Shown here in pieces: positions 1-6,354 of a stretch of DNA of 6,873 nucleotides (its first letter is position 1; every line of letters starts with the position of its first letter). The notes under the pieces were generated by a model, which saw only the letters and a program-made list of their open reading frames with translations, did not search any database and had not been told where the DNA came from. Position numbers and translations under genes: made by a program. The DNA comes from DASVAL01 sp035649575 (GTDB lineage Bacteria; Planctomycetota; UBA1135; UBA2386): positions 1-6,873 of the forward strand of contig DASRJH010000096.1 of NCBI GenBank assembly GCA_035649575.1. Direction: 5' to 3'.

Positions 1-1875
1 CGCTTCGTCGCGGCGCGCCTGCAGCGCGGCCTTCGGCGGGTTCGCCGGTATCAAACAGCTCGGCCCGTCGCCGATCAGGTCCTTCCTGCCCGCGTCGAGC
101 AGCGCGCGATGCACGACGAACCAGTTCTCGGGCTTGAAGTACTGCATCAGCGCACGCTGCACTTCGCGGTCCTTCAGCTTCTTCACGGTCTCGACGGGTT
201 GCATGGTGATCGGATCGAGGCCCGTCCAGTACATGCACGTCGCGATGTCCATCGGCGCGGGAATGAAGTCCTGCACCTGCCGCGGCCGGTAGCCGCGCTG
301 TTTCAGGAACACCGCGAGCTCGATCATCTCGCCGACGCCGGAGCCCGGGTGCGACGCGATGAAGTACGGAACCAGGTACTGCTCCTTGCCGGCGCGCGCG
401 CTGGCCGCCGCGAACTTCTCGGCGAACTCGTCGAACGTCGAGGTCGCCGGCTTCTTCATGAGTGCCAACACCTTCTCGCTCGTGTGTTCGGGCGCCACCT
501 TGAGCTGGCCGCCGACGTGGTGCTGCGCCATTTCTTCGAGATACGCGTCGTCGAGACGCGCGAGATCCATGCGGATGCCGCTCGCGACGCGAACGGTCTT
601 CACGCCCGGGACGGCGCGCACCTTCGCGAGCAGCTGCCTGGTCGGACCGTGGTCCACGCCGAGCAGCTTGCAGACCGTCGGGTGCACGCACGACAGCCGC
701 CGGCATTTCGCTTCGATCTCGGGCCTCGTGCAGCGCATCTGGTACATGTTCGCGGTCGGCCCGCCGACGTCGCTGACGTGGCCCTTGAACGAAGGGTCCG
801 CCGCCATCTGTTCGACCTCGCGCACGACCGACGCCTCGCTGCGGCTCTGGATCGCGCGCCCCTGGTGCATCGTGATCGAACAGAACGTGCAGCCGCCGAA
901 GCAGCCGCGCATCGTCGTCACCGAGTCCTTGATCATCGTGTGCGCGGGGATCGGCTCCTGGTAGCGCGGGTGCGGTTTGCGCGTGTAGGGCAGGTCGTAG
1001 ATGCGGTCCATCTCGCGTTCGTCGAGCGCGAGCGCTGGCGGGTTGACGACGAGCCAACGGTCGCCGTGCTGCTGCAGCAGGCGGCGGCCGTTCTTCGGGT
1101 TCGTCTCGTGATGCAAGAGGCGCGTCGCGTTCGCGAACGCGACCTTGTCGCTCCTGATCCGCTCGAAGCCCGGCAGCTCGACGTCCTCGTTGTCGCACGC
1201 GGCGTCGTGCCATTCGTGCGCGGGCAGCGGCTCCTTGCTGCCGAGCAGGTAGGCGACGCCGCGCAAGTCGCGGCAATCGGCGATCGGGCGGCCTTCGGCG
1301 AGGCGCCGGCAGATTTCCAGCAGCACGCGTTCGCCCATGCCGAAGCCGACGAGGTCCGCTTTGCTCGTGACGAGGATGCTCGGCCGCACGGTCTCCGACC
1401 AGTAGTCGAAATGCGCGACGCGGCGCAGCGACGCTTCGACGCCGCCCGCGATCACGGGCGTGCCCGGGAACGCTTCGCGGCAGCGCTGCGCGTAGACGTT
1501 CGTCGCGCGGTCGGGCCGCAGCTCGATCCTGCCACCGGGCGAGTAGGCGTCGTCGTTGCGCCGCTTCTTGTTCGCCGTGTAGTGGTTGATCATCGAGTCC
1601 ATGTTGCCGGCGCTCACCGCGAAGCAGAGGCGCGGGCGGCCGAACTCGCGGAACGCGCTCGCGTCGTGCCAGGCCGGTTGCGGCAGGATCGCGATGCGGA
1701 AGCCTTCGGCCTCGAGCACGCGGCCCAGCAGCGCCGCGGCGAACGAGGGGTGGTCGAGGTAGGCATCGCCGCTCACGAACACGACGTCGACCTCGGTCCA
1801 GCCGCGCGCCTTGCATTCCGCCATCGTGGTGGGGAGGAAGCGCTGCGGGTCGGTCGTGCTGCAGGGGGAGGCCAT
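1..1875 (-). CDS. ygiQ: YgiQ family radical SAM protein (UPF0313), C-terminus cut off by window edge
   Basis: The minus strand is open without a stop for 625 codons from an ATG at 1875-1873 to the window edge, so only the C-terminus is missing (E. coli YgiQ is about 740 residues). The N-terminal part carries family-typical FLPTT (13-17), GDAYLDHPSF (36-45) and SAGNMDSMINHYT, matching the Radical_SAM_N region. The radical SAM 4Fe-4S motif is visible as C325-x3-C329-x2-C332 within RGCFGGCTFCS (323-333), so the protein should bind a cluster and cleave S-adenosylmethionine. Near the cut end, FKPENWFVVHRALLDAGR and DLIGDGPSCLIP match the start of the family's C-terminal DUF3362 region. It is expected to be a cytoplasmic enzyme; the substrate and reaction of YgiQ proteins are not established. 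The start was chosen because the FLPTT block follows at the usual short distance; no good Shine-Dalgarno site precedes it. It is transcribed divergently from the SGNH/MBOAT pair. Family assignment is very secure; function is open. Confidence 0.95.
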   Translation of the reverse strand, partial: MASPCSTTDPQRFLPTTMAECKARGWTEVDVVFVSGDAYLDHPSFAAALLGRVLEAEGFRIAILPQPAWHDASAFREFGRPRLCFAVSAGNMDSMINHYTANKKRRNDDAYSPGGRIELRPDRATNVYAQRCREAFPGTPVIAGGVEASLRRVAHFDYWSETVRPSILVTSKADLVGFGMGERVLLEICRRLAEGRPIADCRDLRGVAYLLGSKEPLPAHEWHDAACDNEDVELPGFERIRSDKVAFANATRLLHHETNPKNGRRLLQQHGDRWLVVNPPALALDEREMDRIYDLPYTRKPHPRYQEPIPAHTMIKDSVTTMRGCFGGCTFCSITMHQGRAIQSRSEASVVREVEQMAADPSFKGHVSDVGGPTANMYQMRCTRPEIEAKCRRLSCVHPTVCKLLGVDHGPTRQLLAKVRAVPGVKTVRVASGIRMDLARLDDAYLEEMAQHHVGGQLKVAPEHTSEKVLALMKKPATSTFDEFAEKFAAASARAGKEQYLVPYFIASHPGSGVGEMIELAVFLKQRGYRPRQVQDFIPAPMDIATCMYWTGLDPITMQPVETVKKLKDREVQRALMQYFKPENWFVVHRALLDAGRKDLIGDGPSCLIPANPPKAALQARRDEA

Positions 1876-2146
1876 CGGGGCGACGATGGTAGCGGATGGC
1901 GGGTGGAGCGTGTGCGGCGGTGCGCGCTTGCGGGTGTTGCGGTCGCGAAAGCGTGTAACCGCTGGCGATTCCACGCCCCGGTACCGCCGTGCGAGGTCTG
2001 CAGGCACGACGGGTCCGGCGGCAGCCGGAGGGCGCGCTTGGGCGTTGACGCCGTGGCGGGAGAGGGCAATCGTGCTGGCGTGGGTTCCGGTGGTTTGGGA
2101 CCCAGCATGAATCACCTACACGCATCGGGGCTACGTTCGCTGGAGC
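1876..2146. other. Divergent intergenic region between ygiQ and the SGNH gene
   Basis: This 271-bp stretch lies between two divergent genes and must hold both promoters. I see no reading frame here with convincing protein-like sequence. A possible sigma-70 -35 element, TTGACG, sits at 2045-2050 on the plus strand, but the hexamer 17 nt downstream (AATCGT, 2068-2073) is a poor -10, so I do not call a promoter. A short hairpin with a 6-bp stem (2014-2019 pairing with 2024-2029, loop GGCA) lies upstream of it and has no T-tract. GGAG at 2142-2145 is only one base from the SGNH start codon, too close to be an ideal ribosome binding site. Confidence 0.5.
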
Positions 2147-3280
2147 ATGAGTGCCGGTTCGAGTTCTTCGCCCGCGAAGGTGCCGCCGCCACCCGACGTA
2201 TCGCGTGGTGCGGTTGCGACCACGTGGCGCGCCGTGGTGACCGGGCTCCTGCTCTACCTGGCCGTCGAGCTCGCCTTCTTCCGCACCGGACTCCATGCGT
2301 GGATCGCCAAGCCGGCTTCGAGTGCTGGATGGACGGCGCGCCGTTGTCTGTACGAGTCCATGCTGCGTCCGCTCGACGAGCGACCCAGCATCCTGCTGCT
2401 CGGCGACTCGACGATGGGGGATTGTTGCGCGCCGCAGCTCCTCCAGGAACGGATCGGGACACCGGATCTCGTCGTGCGCGATGCGGCGATACCGGGCACG
2501 GGACCGATGGTCTGGCCGTTCGTGGTGGCTGCCATCGCGCCGCCGAACCGGCGCACGCTGGTCGTCGTCGGCGTCACGTCGTTCTACGAGGATCTCTCGC
2601 TCGAAGCGCCCGGTGGCTCCGCCGAGGACCTGGCCTTCCTGCCGCTGCTCGCCGGCATCGCAGACGCCCCTGACATTGCGGCGAGCATGCCTGCTGGCGC
2701 GCTCCGCCACGATGCATGGCTGCAGCTGCTCTGCAAGACGTACGCCTGGCGAAGAGACATCCGCGACCTGTTGGTCGCACCGCTCGAGCGCTACCAGCAG
2801 GTGCGCGACATGTTCCGGCAGCTGCGGTGGGGGGCGCCCTATGCCGGGCGGCCGGGAGATCTCGTCGGTGCGCGCGTCGAAGCCGGCCGCGTAGTGCTGC
2901 CGTTCGAGGCGCCGCAGATCGCGGCCCAGCTGCAGCAGGTCGTCTTCGCGCCGCGCATCAGCCATCCGGGTCACGAGCGGTTGTGGTTCGGCAGGCTGGC
3001 CTCGGTGACGGCGGCGCTCGGTGGCCAGCTGGTCGTCGTGCGCGTGCCGACCCAGGTGTTGCCGCGGGCCGATGGAGCGGCTGGCCGACCGAGAGCGATC
3101 TTCGGCGAGCTCGCCGGTCGGTCGCAGGTGCACGTGCTCGACCCGGCCTTGTTCGCCGACCTCGAGCGGCCCGAGTACTTCTACGACGCGCTGCACATGA
3201 ACCAGCTGGGGCGCCAACGGTTCACCGAGCGACTCGCGGACACGCTGCGCCAACGGTTCGGCGCCGTGCTCACCAGGTGA
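2147..3280 (+). CDS. Membrane-anchored SGNH/GDSL-like protein, probable acyltransferase partner of the adjacent MBOAT
   Basis: The 377-residue product has a short proline- and serine-rich cytoplasmic start, one hydrophobic segment at about residues 26-46 (VVTGLLLYLAVELAFF), and an extracytoplasmic domain. The domain has the block I signature ILLLGDSTMGD with the likely nucleophile S88, and the C-terminal block V signature DALHMN with D347 and H350 as the rest of a Ser-His-Asp triad. The Asn of block III is not obvious; GVTSFYEDL (142-150) lies where it would be expected. The gene ends 3 nt before the MBOAT gene, so the two are almost surely co-transcribed and translationally coupled. By analogy with DltD, PatB and AlgJ/AlgX beside their MBOAT partners, it probably takes the acyl group exported by the MBOAT protein and transfers it to a cell-surface or secreted polymer. 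The acceptor cannot be told from the sequence. An esterase role is the alternative. The ATG at 2147 is the only ATG ahead of the membrane segment; a GTG at codon 12 is a less likely start. Confidence 0.85.
   Translation: MSAGSSSSPAKVPPPPDVSRGAVATTWRAVVTGLLLYLAVELAFFRTGLHAWIAKPASSAGWTARRCLYESMLRPLDERPSILLLGDSTMGDCCAPQLLQERIGTPDLVVRDAAIPGTGPMVWPFVVAAIAPPNRRTLVVVGVTSFYEDLSLEAPGGSAEDLAFLPLLAGIADAPDIAASMPAGALRHDAWLQLLCKTYAWRRDIRDLLVAPLERYQQVRDMFRQLRWGAPYAGRPGDLVGARVEAGRVVLPFEAPQIAAQLQQVVFAPRISHPGHERLWFGRLASVTAALGGQLVVVRVPTQVLPRADGAAGRPRAIFGELAGRSQVHVLDPALFADLERPEYFYDALHMNQLGRQRFTERLADTLRQRFGAVLTR
3275..3280 (+). promoter_or_regulatory. Ribosome binding site overlapping the upstream stop codon
   Basis: AGGTGA overlaps the TGA stop of the SGNH gene (3278-3280). 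Its AGG core ends 6 nt before the GTG at 3284, a normal Shine-Dalgarno spacing. It supports the GTG as the MBOAT start and suggests that ribosomes finishing the SGNH gene re-initiate on the next one, keeping the two products balanced. Confidence 0.5.
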
Positions 3281-3283
3281 GCG

Positions 3284-4693
3284 GTGGAATTCCATTCGTT
3301 CCAGTTCTTCGGCTTCCTGCTGCTCGTGCTCGGCCTGCACTACGCGCTGCCGAAGCCGGCGCGGCGGTGGTTGCTGCTCGCGGCGAGCTACTGGTTCTAC
3401 GGCTCGTGGGACGTGCGATTCCTCGGGCTCATCCTGCTCAGCACGTCGCTCGACTTCTGGCTGGCGTTGCGCATCGAGCGCGAGACGGCACCAGCGCCTC
3501 GGCGGCGGTGGATCGTCGCATCGATGGTGCTGAACCTCGGCATCCTCGGGTTCTTCAAGTACACCAACTTCTTCCTCGGCAACTTCTGCGTCTTGACCGG
3601 TGCCGATCCGGCGCACTGGCTGCTGCCGATCGTGTTGCCCGTCGGCGTCAGCTTCTTCACGTTCCAGTCGATGTCGTACACGATCGACGTCTACCGCGGT
3701 CACATCGCGGCGCGTCGTTCGTTCGTCGACTTCGCGCTGTTCGTCGCGTTCTTCCCACAGCTCGTGGCGGGGCCGATCATCAAGGCGAACGAGTTCTTCC
3801 CGCGCTTCGACCATTGGCGCGCCCCGGCCGATCGCGACCTGCAGCGCGCGGTGACGCTGGTGCTCGTGGGGCTGCTGCAGAAGGCGGCGCTCGCCGACAA
3901 CCTCGCGCCGGTGGTCGACGCCTGGTTCGACACGCACGACGCAAAAGGCTTTCTGCCAGCGGCGACCGCGGTGCTCGCGTTCGGGCTGCAGATCTTCTTC
4001 GACTTCGCGGGCTACTCGAACATCGCGATCGGCACGGCGCTGCTGTTCGGCTACTCGTTCCCGGTCAACTTCCGGCAGCCATACCTCGCGCTGAACGTCG
4101 CGGAGTTCTGGCGTCGCTGGCACATCTCGCTGTCGTCATGGCTGCGAGATTATCTCTACGTCCCGCTCGGCGGCAATCGCGGCGGCGCGTGGCGGACGCA
4201 GCGCAACCTCATGGTGACGATGCTGCTCGGCGGGCTGTGGCACGGGGCGAGCTGGAACTTCGTCATCTGGGGTGGGCTGCACGGGCTGTATCTGGCGGTG
4301 CATCGCGTGTGGCGTCCTTTCGCCGCGGCGCGGCTCGGCGAACGGATCACCGCGAGCGTGCCCTACCGCCTCGTTGCGTGGCTGCTGACGCTCGCTGCCG
4401 TCGGCCTCGCGTGGGTCTTCTTCCGCTGCAGGAGCCTCGACCAGAGTCTGCACGTGGTCGGACAACTGCTGGCACCGGATCGACTCGGCGACAGCCTGCT
4501 GCCTCTGCCGTGGCTCGGCGTCATCGCCGGCACGCTGGTCGTGGCGTGGCTCGCGGACCGCCGTGCGCTGTTCGAGCGCCTCGATCGCCTGCACTGGTTC
4601 TGGCGCGGCGTCGGGTTCGCGGGCCTGCTGTTCCTGCTGACGGTGTTCGCGGCGACCGAGGGGCACGTCGCGTTCCTCTACTTCCAGTTCTGA
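3284..4693 (+). CDS. AlgI-type MBOAT family membrane O-acyltransferase
   Basis: The 469-residue product is a multi-pass inner-membrane protein with hydrophobic segments throughout. It shows the order of motifs typical of bacterial AlgI-like MBOAT proteins: a start at FHSFQFFGFLLLVL, YWFYGSWD (36-43), FFKYTNFF (90-97), LPVGVSFFTFQSMSYTIDVYRG (118-139), FPQLVAGPI (157-165), FDFAGYSNIAIG (239-250), FWRRWHISLSSWLRDYLYVPLGGNR (275-299), and LLGGLWHGASWNF (314-326). H280 and H320 correspond to the two conserved histidines, H320 being the presumed catalytic one. The C-terminus ends in FLYFQF, as in many family members. It should move an acyl group, most often acetyl, from a cytoplasmic donor to the outside, where the SGNH protein encoded 3 nt upstream would use it. 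The start is GTG; no ATG lies near the conserved N-terminus. No alginate or other polysaccharide synthesis gene is nearby, so a name such as algI is not justified. Family call is very secure; the substrate is unknown. Confidence 0.95.
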   Translation: MEFHSFQFFGFLLLVLGLHYALPKPARRWLLLAASYWFYGSWDVRFLGLILLSTSLDFWLALRIERETAPAPRRRWIVASMVLNLGILGFFKYTNFFLGNFCVLTGADPAHWLLPIVLPVGVSFFTFQSMSYTIDVYRGHIAARRSFVDFALFVAFFPQLVAGPIIKANEFFPRFDHWRAPADRDLQRAVTLVLVGLLQKAALADNLAPVVDAWFDTHDAKGFLPAATAVLAFGLQIFFDFAGYSNIAIGTALLFGYSFPVNFRQPYLALNVAEFWRRWHISLSSWLRDYLYVPLGGNRGGAWRTQRNLMVTMLLGGLWHGASWNFVIWGGLHGLYLAVHRVWRPFAAARLGERITASVPYRLVAWLLTLAAVGLAWVFFRCRSLDQSLHVVGQLLAPDRLGDSLLPLPWLGVIAGTLVVAWLADRRALFERLDRLHWFWRGVGFAGLLFLLTVFAATEGHVAFLYFQF

Positions 4694-5072
4694 TCGGGTC
4701 CTGCGCTCACCGACACCAAAGCGCCGCGATCGGCAACGCATGGTGCCGAACACGGGGTCGAGCAGGAAGGGCGGCGAACTGCTCACCGGCAGGGACGGTC
4801 GCTTCCACTTCGCGCCCGCGGCGACCGGAACCTGGCAATGCAGCGTGCTCTGGGACACGAGCCGCGATGGGAAGGAGAAGCTCGGCCCGGAGTTCGACGT
4901 AGCTCCAGGGAAGACCGCGATGCATGAGTTCCGATCCGCACGCGATTGATTCGCCTTGTCCAGCACCTTCTGCTGGCGGCGATGGGGCTGTCGGCGGCAG
5001 CGCCGGAGATGGCAGAGGGTCGGCAGGTGCCAGGGGGTGGAGCGGCAGCGCCCTGGCGTACCCCATCGGCCT
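4694..5072. other. 379-bp gap between the MBOAT gene and the ATPase palindrome, without a confident gene
   Basis: This stretch holds two short overlapping plus-strand reading frames (4740-4949 and 4946-5080), annotated separately with low confidence. A perfect 6-bp hairpin (CCAGCA at 4960-4965 pairing with TGCTGG at 4971-4976, loop CCTTC) is present but lacks a following T-tract, so it is not a standard intrinsic terminator. I see no terminator directly after the MBOAT stop codon, no tRNA-like fold and no repeat array. Confidence 0.5.
4740..4949 (+). CDS. Short ORF, possible remnant of an Ig-like or carboxypeptidase-regulatory domain protein
   Basis: The 69-residue frame has G/C-rich third positions like its neighbours. 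Its middle, LLTGRDGRFHFAPAATG followed by TWQCSVLWDTS and later GPEFDVAPGKT, resembles the last strands of a carboxypeptidase-regulatory-like (transthyretin/Ig-like) domain, in which a D-G-x-F turn precedes an aromatic or Gly-Thr-Tyr/Trp strand. Such a domain should be about 80-90 residues and follow a signal peptide or other domains; here neither is present and no ribosome binding site precedes the ATG. The frame stays open upstream into the end of the MBOAT gene, which is a different frame. It could be the 3' remnant of a larger secreted-protein gene, a genuine small protein, or a chance frame in GC-rich DNA. The domain resemblance is my pattern reading, not a search result. Confidence 0.35.
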   Translation: MVPNTGSSRKGGELLTGRDGRFHFAPAATGTWQCSVLWDTSRDGKEKLGPEFDVAPGKTAMHEFRSARD

Positions 5073-5080
5073 GTGTATAG
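4946..5080 (+). CDS. Doubtful 44-codon ORF with a signal-peptide-like start, ending inside the palindrome
   Basis: A TTG at 4946 overlaps the TGA of the preceding short ORF and opens a 44-codon frame. The translation begins LIRLVQHLLLAAMGLSAAAPEMA, with a basic residue, a hydrophobic run and an Ala-rich stretch like an export signal, and then becomes Gly/Ala/Pro-rich. The frame is stopped by TAG at 5078-5080, which lies in the left arm of the 51-bp palindrome. This is what a gene 5' end interrupted by inserted DNA would look like, but a 44-codon frame with a TTG start and no ribosome binding site could easily be chance. Confidence 0.15.
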   Translation: MIRLVQHLLLAAMGLSAAAPEMAEGRQVPGGGAAAPWRTPSACV

Positions 5081-5123
5081 ACAGTGAACATTTTTGCCGT
5101 CAAAATGCTCACTATGTATACAC
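5073..5123. repeat. 51-bp AT-rich imperfect palindrome overlapping the ATPase gene start, possible operator
   Basis: Arms 5073-5094 and 5102-5123 are inverted repeats of 22 nt with 19 Watson-Crick pairs around a 7-nt centre (TGCCGTC). The mismatches are 5080/5116, 5082/5114 and 5088/5108. The outer ends are GTGTATA and TATACAC. The element is 37% G+C (19 of 51), far below the flanking DNA. It contains all three candidate start codons of the ATPase (GTG 5084, ATG 5105, ATG 5114), and TATAGA at 5076-5081 could serve as a -10 element, though the matching -35 (CTGGCG, 5053-5058) is weak. It could be an operator bound by a dimer, including the ATPase itself through its winged-helix segment, an RNA hairpin that hides the start codons, or a recombination or insertion end. 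The pairing is directly visible; the role is inferred. Confidence 0.75.
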
Positions 5124-6274
5124 GCCTGCTCGAGGTGCCGGACGGGTCGTTCTTCCTGTTCGGTCCACGCGGCACGGGCAAGAGCACGTGGTTGCGCCAA
5201 CGGCTGCCCCGCGCGCACTGGTTCGACCTGTTGCGACTGCCGCTCGTACTCGAGGTGACGCGCCGCCCCGAGACCTTCCGCAGCCGGATCGAGGCCCTGC
5301 CGAAGGGCACCTGGGTGGTCGTGGACGAAGTGCAGCGCATGCCTGCCCTGCTCGACGAGGTGCACGCCTTGCTCGCGGAGCACGGCAAGCGCTATCGCTT
5401 CGCCCTCAGCGGTTCGAGCGCCCGCAAACTGCGTCGCCTCGACGTGAACCTGCTCGCGGGGCGCGCCGTCACACGACAGTTCTTCCCGCTCACGGCCGCG
5501 GAGCTCGACTACGACTTCGAACTCGACGAGTTGCTGGCCACGGGCTGCCTGCCGATGGTGCGCAGCGAACCGCAGTCGGCGATCGACATCCTCGACGCCT
5601 ACGTCAGCACCTACTTGCGCGAGGAAGTGCAACAGGAAGCCCTCACGAAGGACTCCGCCGGCTTTCACCGCTTCCTGGAAGTCGCCGCGCTCTGCAATGG
5701 CCAGGCCGTCAACGTCGCCGGCGTCGCGCGCGATGCCGGCGTCGCGAGGCCTACGGTGTCGCGTCACTTCGACATTCTCGTCGACACGCTGCTCGGCTTC
5801 TGGCTGCCGGCGTGGCGCCCGCGCGCCCGGATCAAGGAGGTGCAGCAGCCGAAGTTCTTCCTGTTCGATCCCGGCGTCGCGCGAGGACTCGCTGGTCGGC
5901 TGCGCGAACCGCTCGAGTACCCGGAGCGTGGCGCCTTGATGGAAACGCTGGTGCTGCACGAGCTGCGCGCGGCGATCAACTTCCAGAATCTCGGTGGTAC
6001 GCTGTCCTACTGGCGGACGCCGAGCGGCTCCGAGATCGACTTCGTGTGGGAACGTGGCAAGCGCCGCGTGGGATTCGAAGTGAAGGCCGGCAACCGCTGG
6101 CGATCCGAGTTCGGCCGCGCCCTCGCTGAGCTGAAGAAGGAAGGCCAGTTGACGGCGGCGTTCGGCATCTACGCCGGAAAGGTGCGGTTGCGCGAACGCG
6201 ACGTGACGGTATTGCCGTTCTCCGATTTCGCGCGCGAGCTGGCTGCCGGTCGCGTCCTGGCTCCTGCCTCCTGA
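5114..6274 (+). CDS. AAA+ ATPase with C-terminal DUF4143 nuclease-like domain (AAA_14/DUF4143 family)
   Basis: From the ATG at 5114 the product is 386 residues (numbering from there). The N-terminal AAA_14 domain has a Walker A GPRGTGKS (17-24), a Walker B VVVDE with D71-E72, and a sensor-1-like LSGSS (98-102). A helix-turn-helix-like segment follows at about 199-234 (VNVAGVARDAGVARPTVSRHFDIL and on). The C-terminal DUF4143 part carries GSEIDF with D309 and FEVKAG with E322 and K324, a D...ExK pattern like PD-(D/E)XK nucleases. The length is normal for the family and no key residue is missing. The family is widespread and frequently mobile, but its biochemical role is not settled; toxin, defence and DNA-handling roles have been considered. 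Starts at GTG 5084 (396 residues) and ATG 5105 are in frame; I prefer 5114 because MYTRLLE-type starts look typical of the family. All three fall in the palindrome. No neighbour looks like a functional partner. Confidence 0.92.
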   Translation: MYTRLLEVPDGSFFLFGPRGTGKSTWLRQRLPRAHWFDLLRLPLVLEVTRRPETFRSRIEALPKGTWVVVDEVQRMPALLDEVHALLAEHGKRYRFALSGSSARKLRRLDVNLLAGRAVTRQFFPLTAAELDYDFELDELLATGCLPMVRSEPQSAIDILDAYVSTYLREEVQQEALTKDSAGFHRFLEVAALCNGQAVNVAGVARDAGVARPTVSRHFDILVDTLLGFWLPAWRPRARIKEVQQPKFFLFDPGVARGLAGRLREPLEYPERGALMETLVLHELRAAINFQNLGGTLSYWRTPSGSEIDFVWERGKRRVGFEVKAGNRWRSEFGRALAELKKEGQLTAAFGIYAGKVRLRERDVTVLPFSDFARELAAGRVLAPAS

Positions 6275-6325
6275 GGCCACGCATCAGCGCCGCTCTGCGC
6301 GGCGGCTCGCGATCGCAGGAGCCAG
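6257..6325. repeat. 11-bp perfect inverted repeat enclosing a hairpin at the end of the ATPase gene
   Basis: CTGGCTCCTGC at 6257-6267, inside the last ATPase codons, is exactly complementary to GCAGGAGCCAG at 6315-6325. Between them lies a second hairpin, CGCCGC (6288-6293) with GCGGCG (6299-6304) around a 5-nt loop. Together they could form a branched structure in the ATPase mRNA around its stop codon and act as a terminator or 3' stabiliser. There is no T-tract, so it is not a classical intrinsic terminator. Confidence 0.4.
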
Positions 6326-6354
6326 CCGTGCGCCAACCCGTGTATCGTCGCGAT

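Noticed and set aside
1958..1970. A 13-nt string, AACCGCTGGCGAT, occurring both in the divergent intergenic region and inside the ATPase gene near 6092
   Set aside because: One short match in GC-rich DNA is expected by chance, and the flanks do not match.
2014..2029. Hairpin in the divergent intergenic region as a terminator
   Set aside because: The stem is 6 bp without a T-tract, and a terminator between two divergent genes is not expected.
1773..2108. 111-codon minus-strand frame covering the divergent intergenic region
   Set aside because: It overlaps the ygiQ start in a different frame and has a Pro/Arg/Ser-rich translation with no family features.
109..2673. 854-codon plus-strand open frame opposite ygiQ
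   Set aside because: It is the antisense of the YgiQ codons in the same register; its Arg/Ala/His-rich translation has no recognisable motif, while the minus strand gives a clear YgiQ with its cluster cysteines.
2716..4902. 728-codon plus-strand open frame overlapping the SGNH and MBOAT genes
   Set aside because: It is an alternative frame of two recognisable genes and its translation is Arg/Ala-rich without motifs.
4136..6280. 714-codon minus-strand open frame opposite the MBOAT end and ATPase
   Set aside because: The plus strand encodes two well-recognised protein families across this span; the antisense translation is low-complexity and is explained by high G+C content.
6340..6346. GTGTATC near the metalloprotease start as a partial copy of the palindrome end GTGTATA
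   Set aside because: Only six bases match and no inverted partner is nearby, so it is not evidence for a cassette end or target-site duplication.
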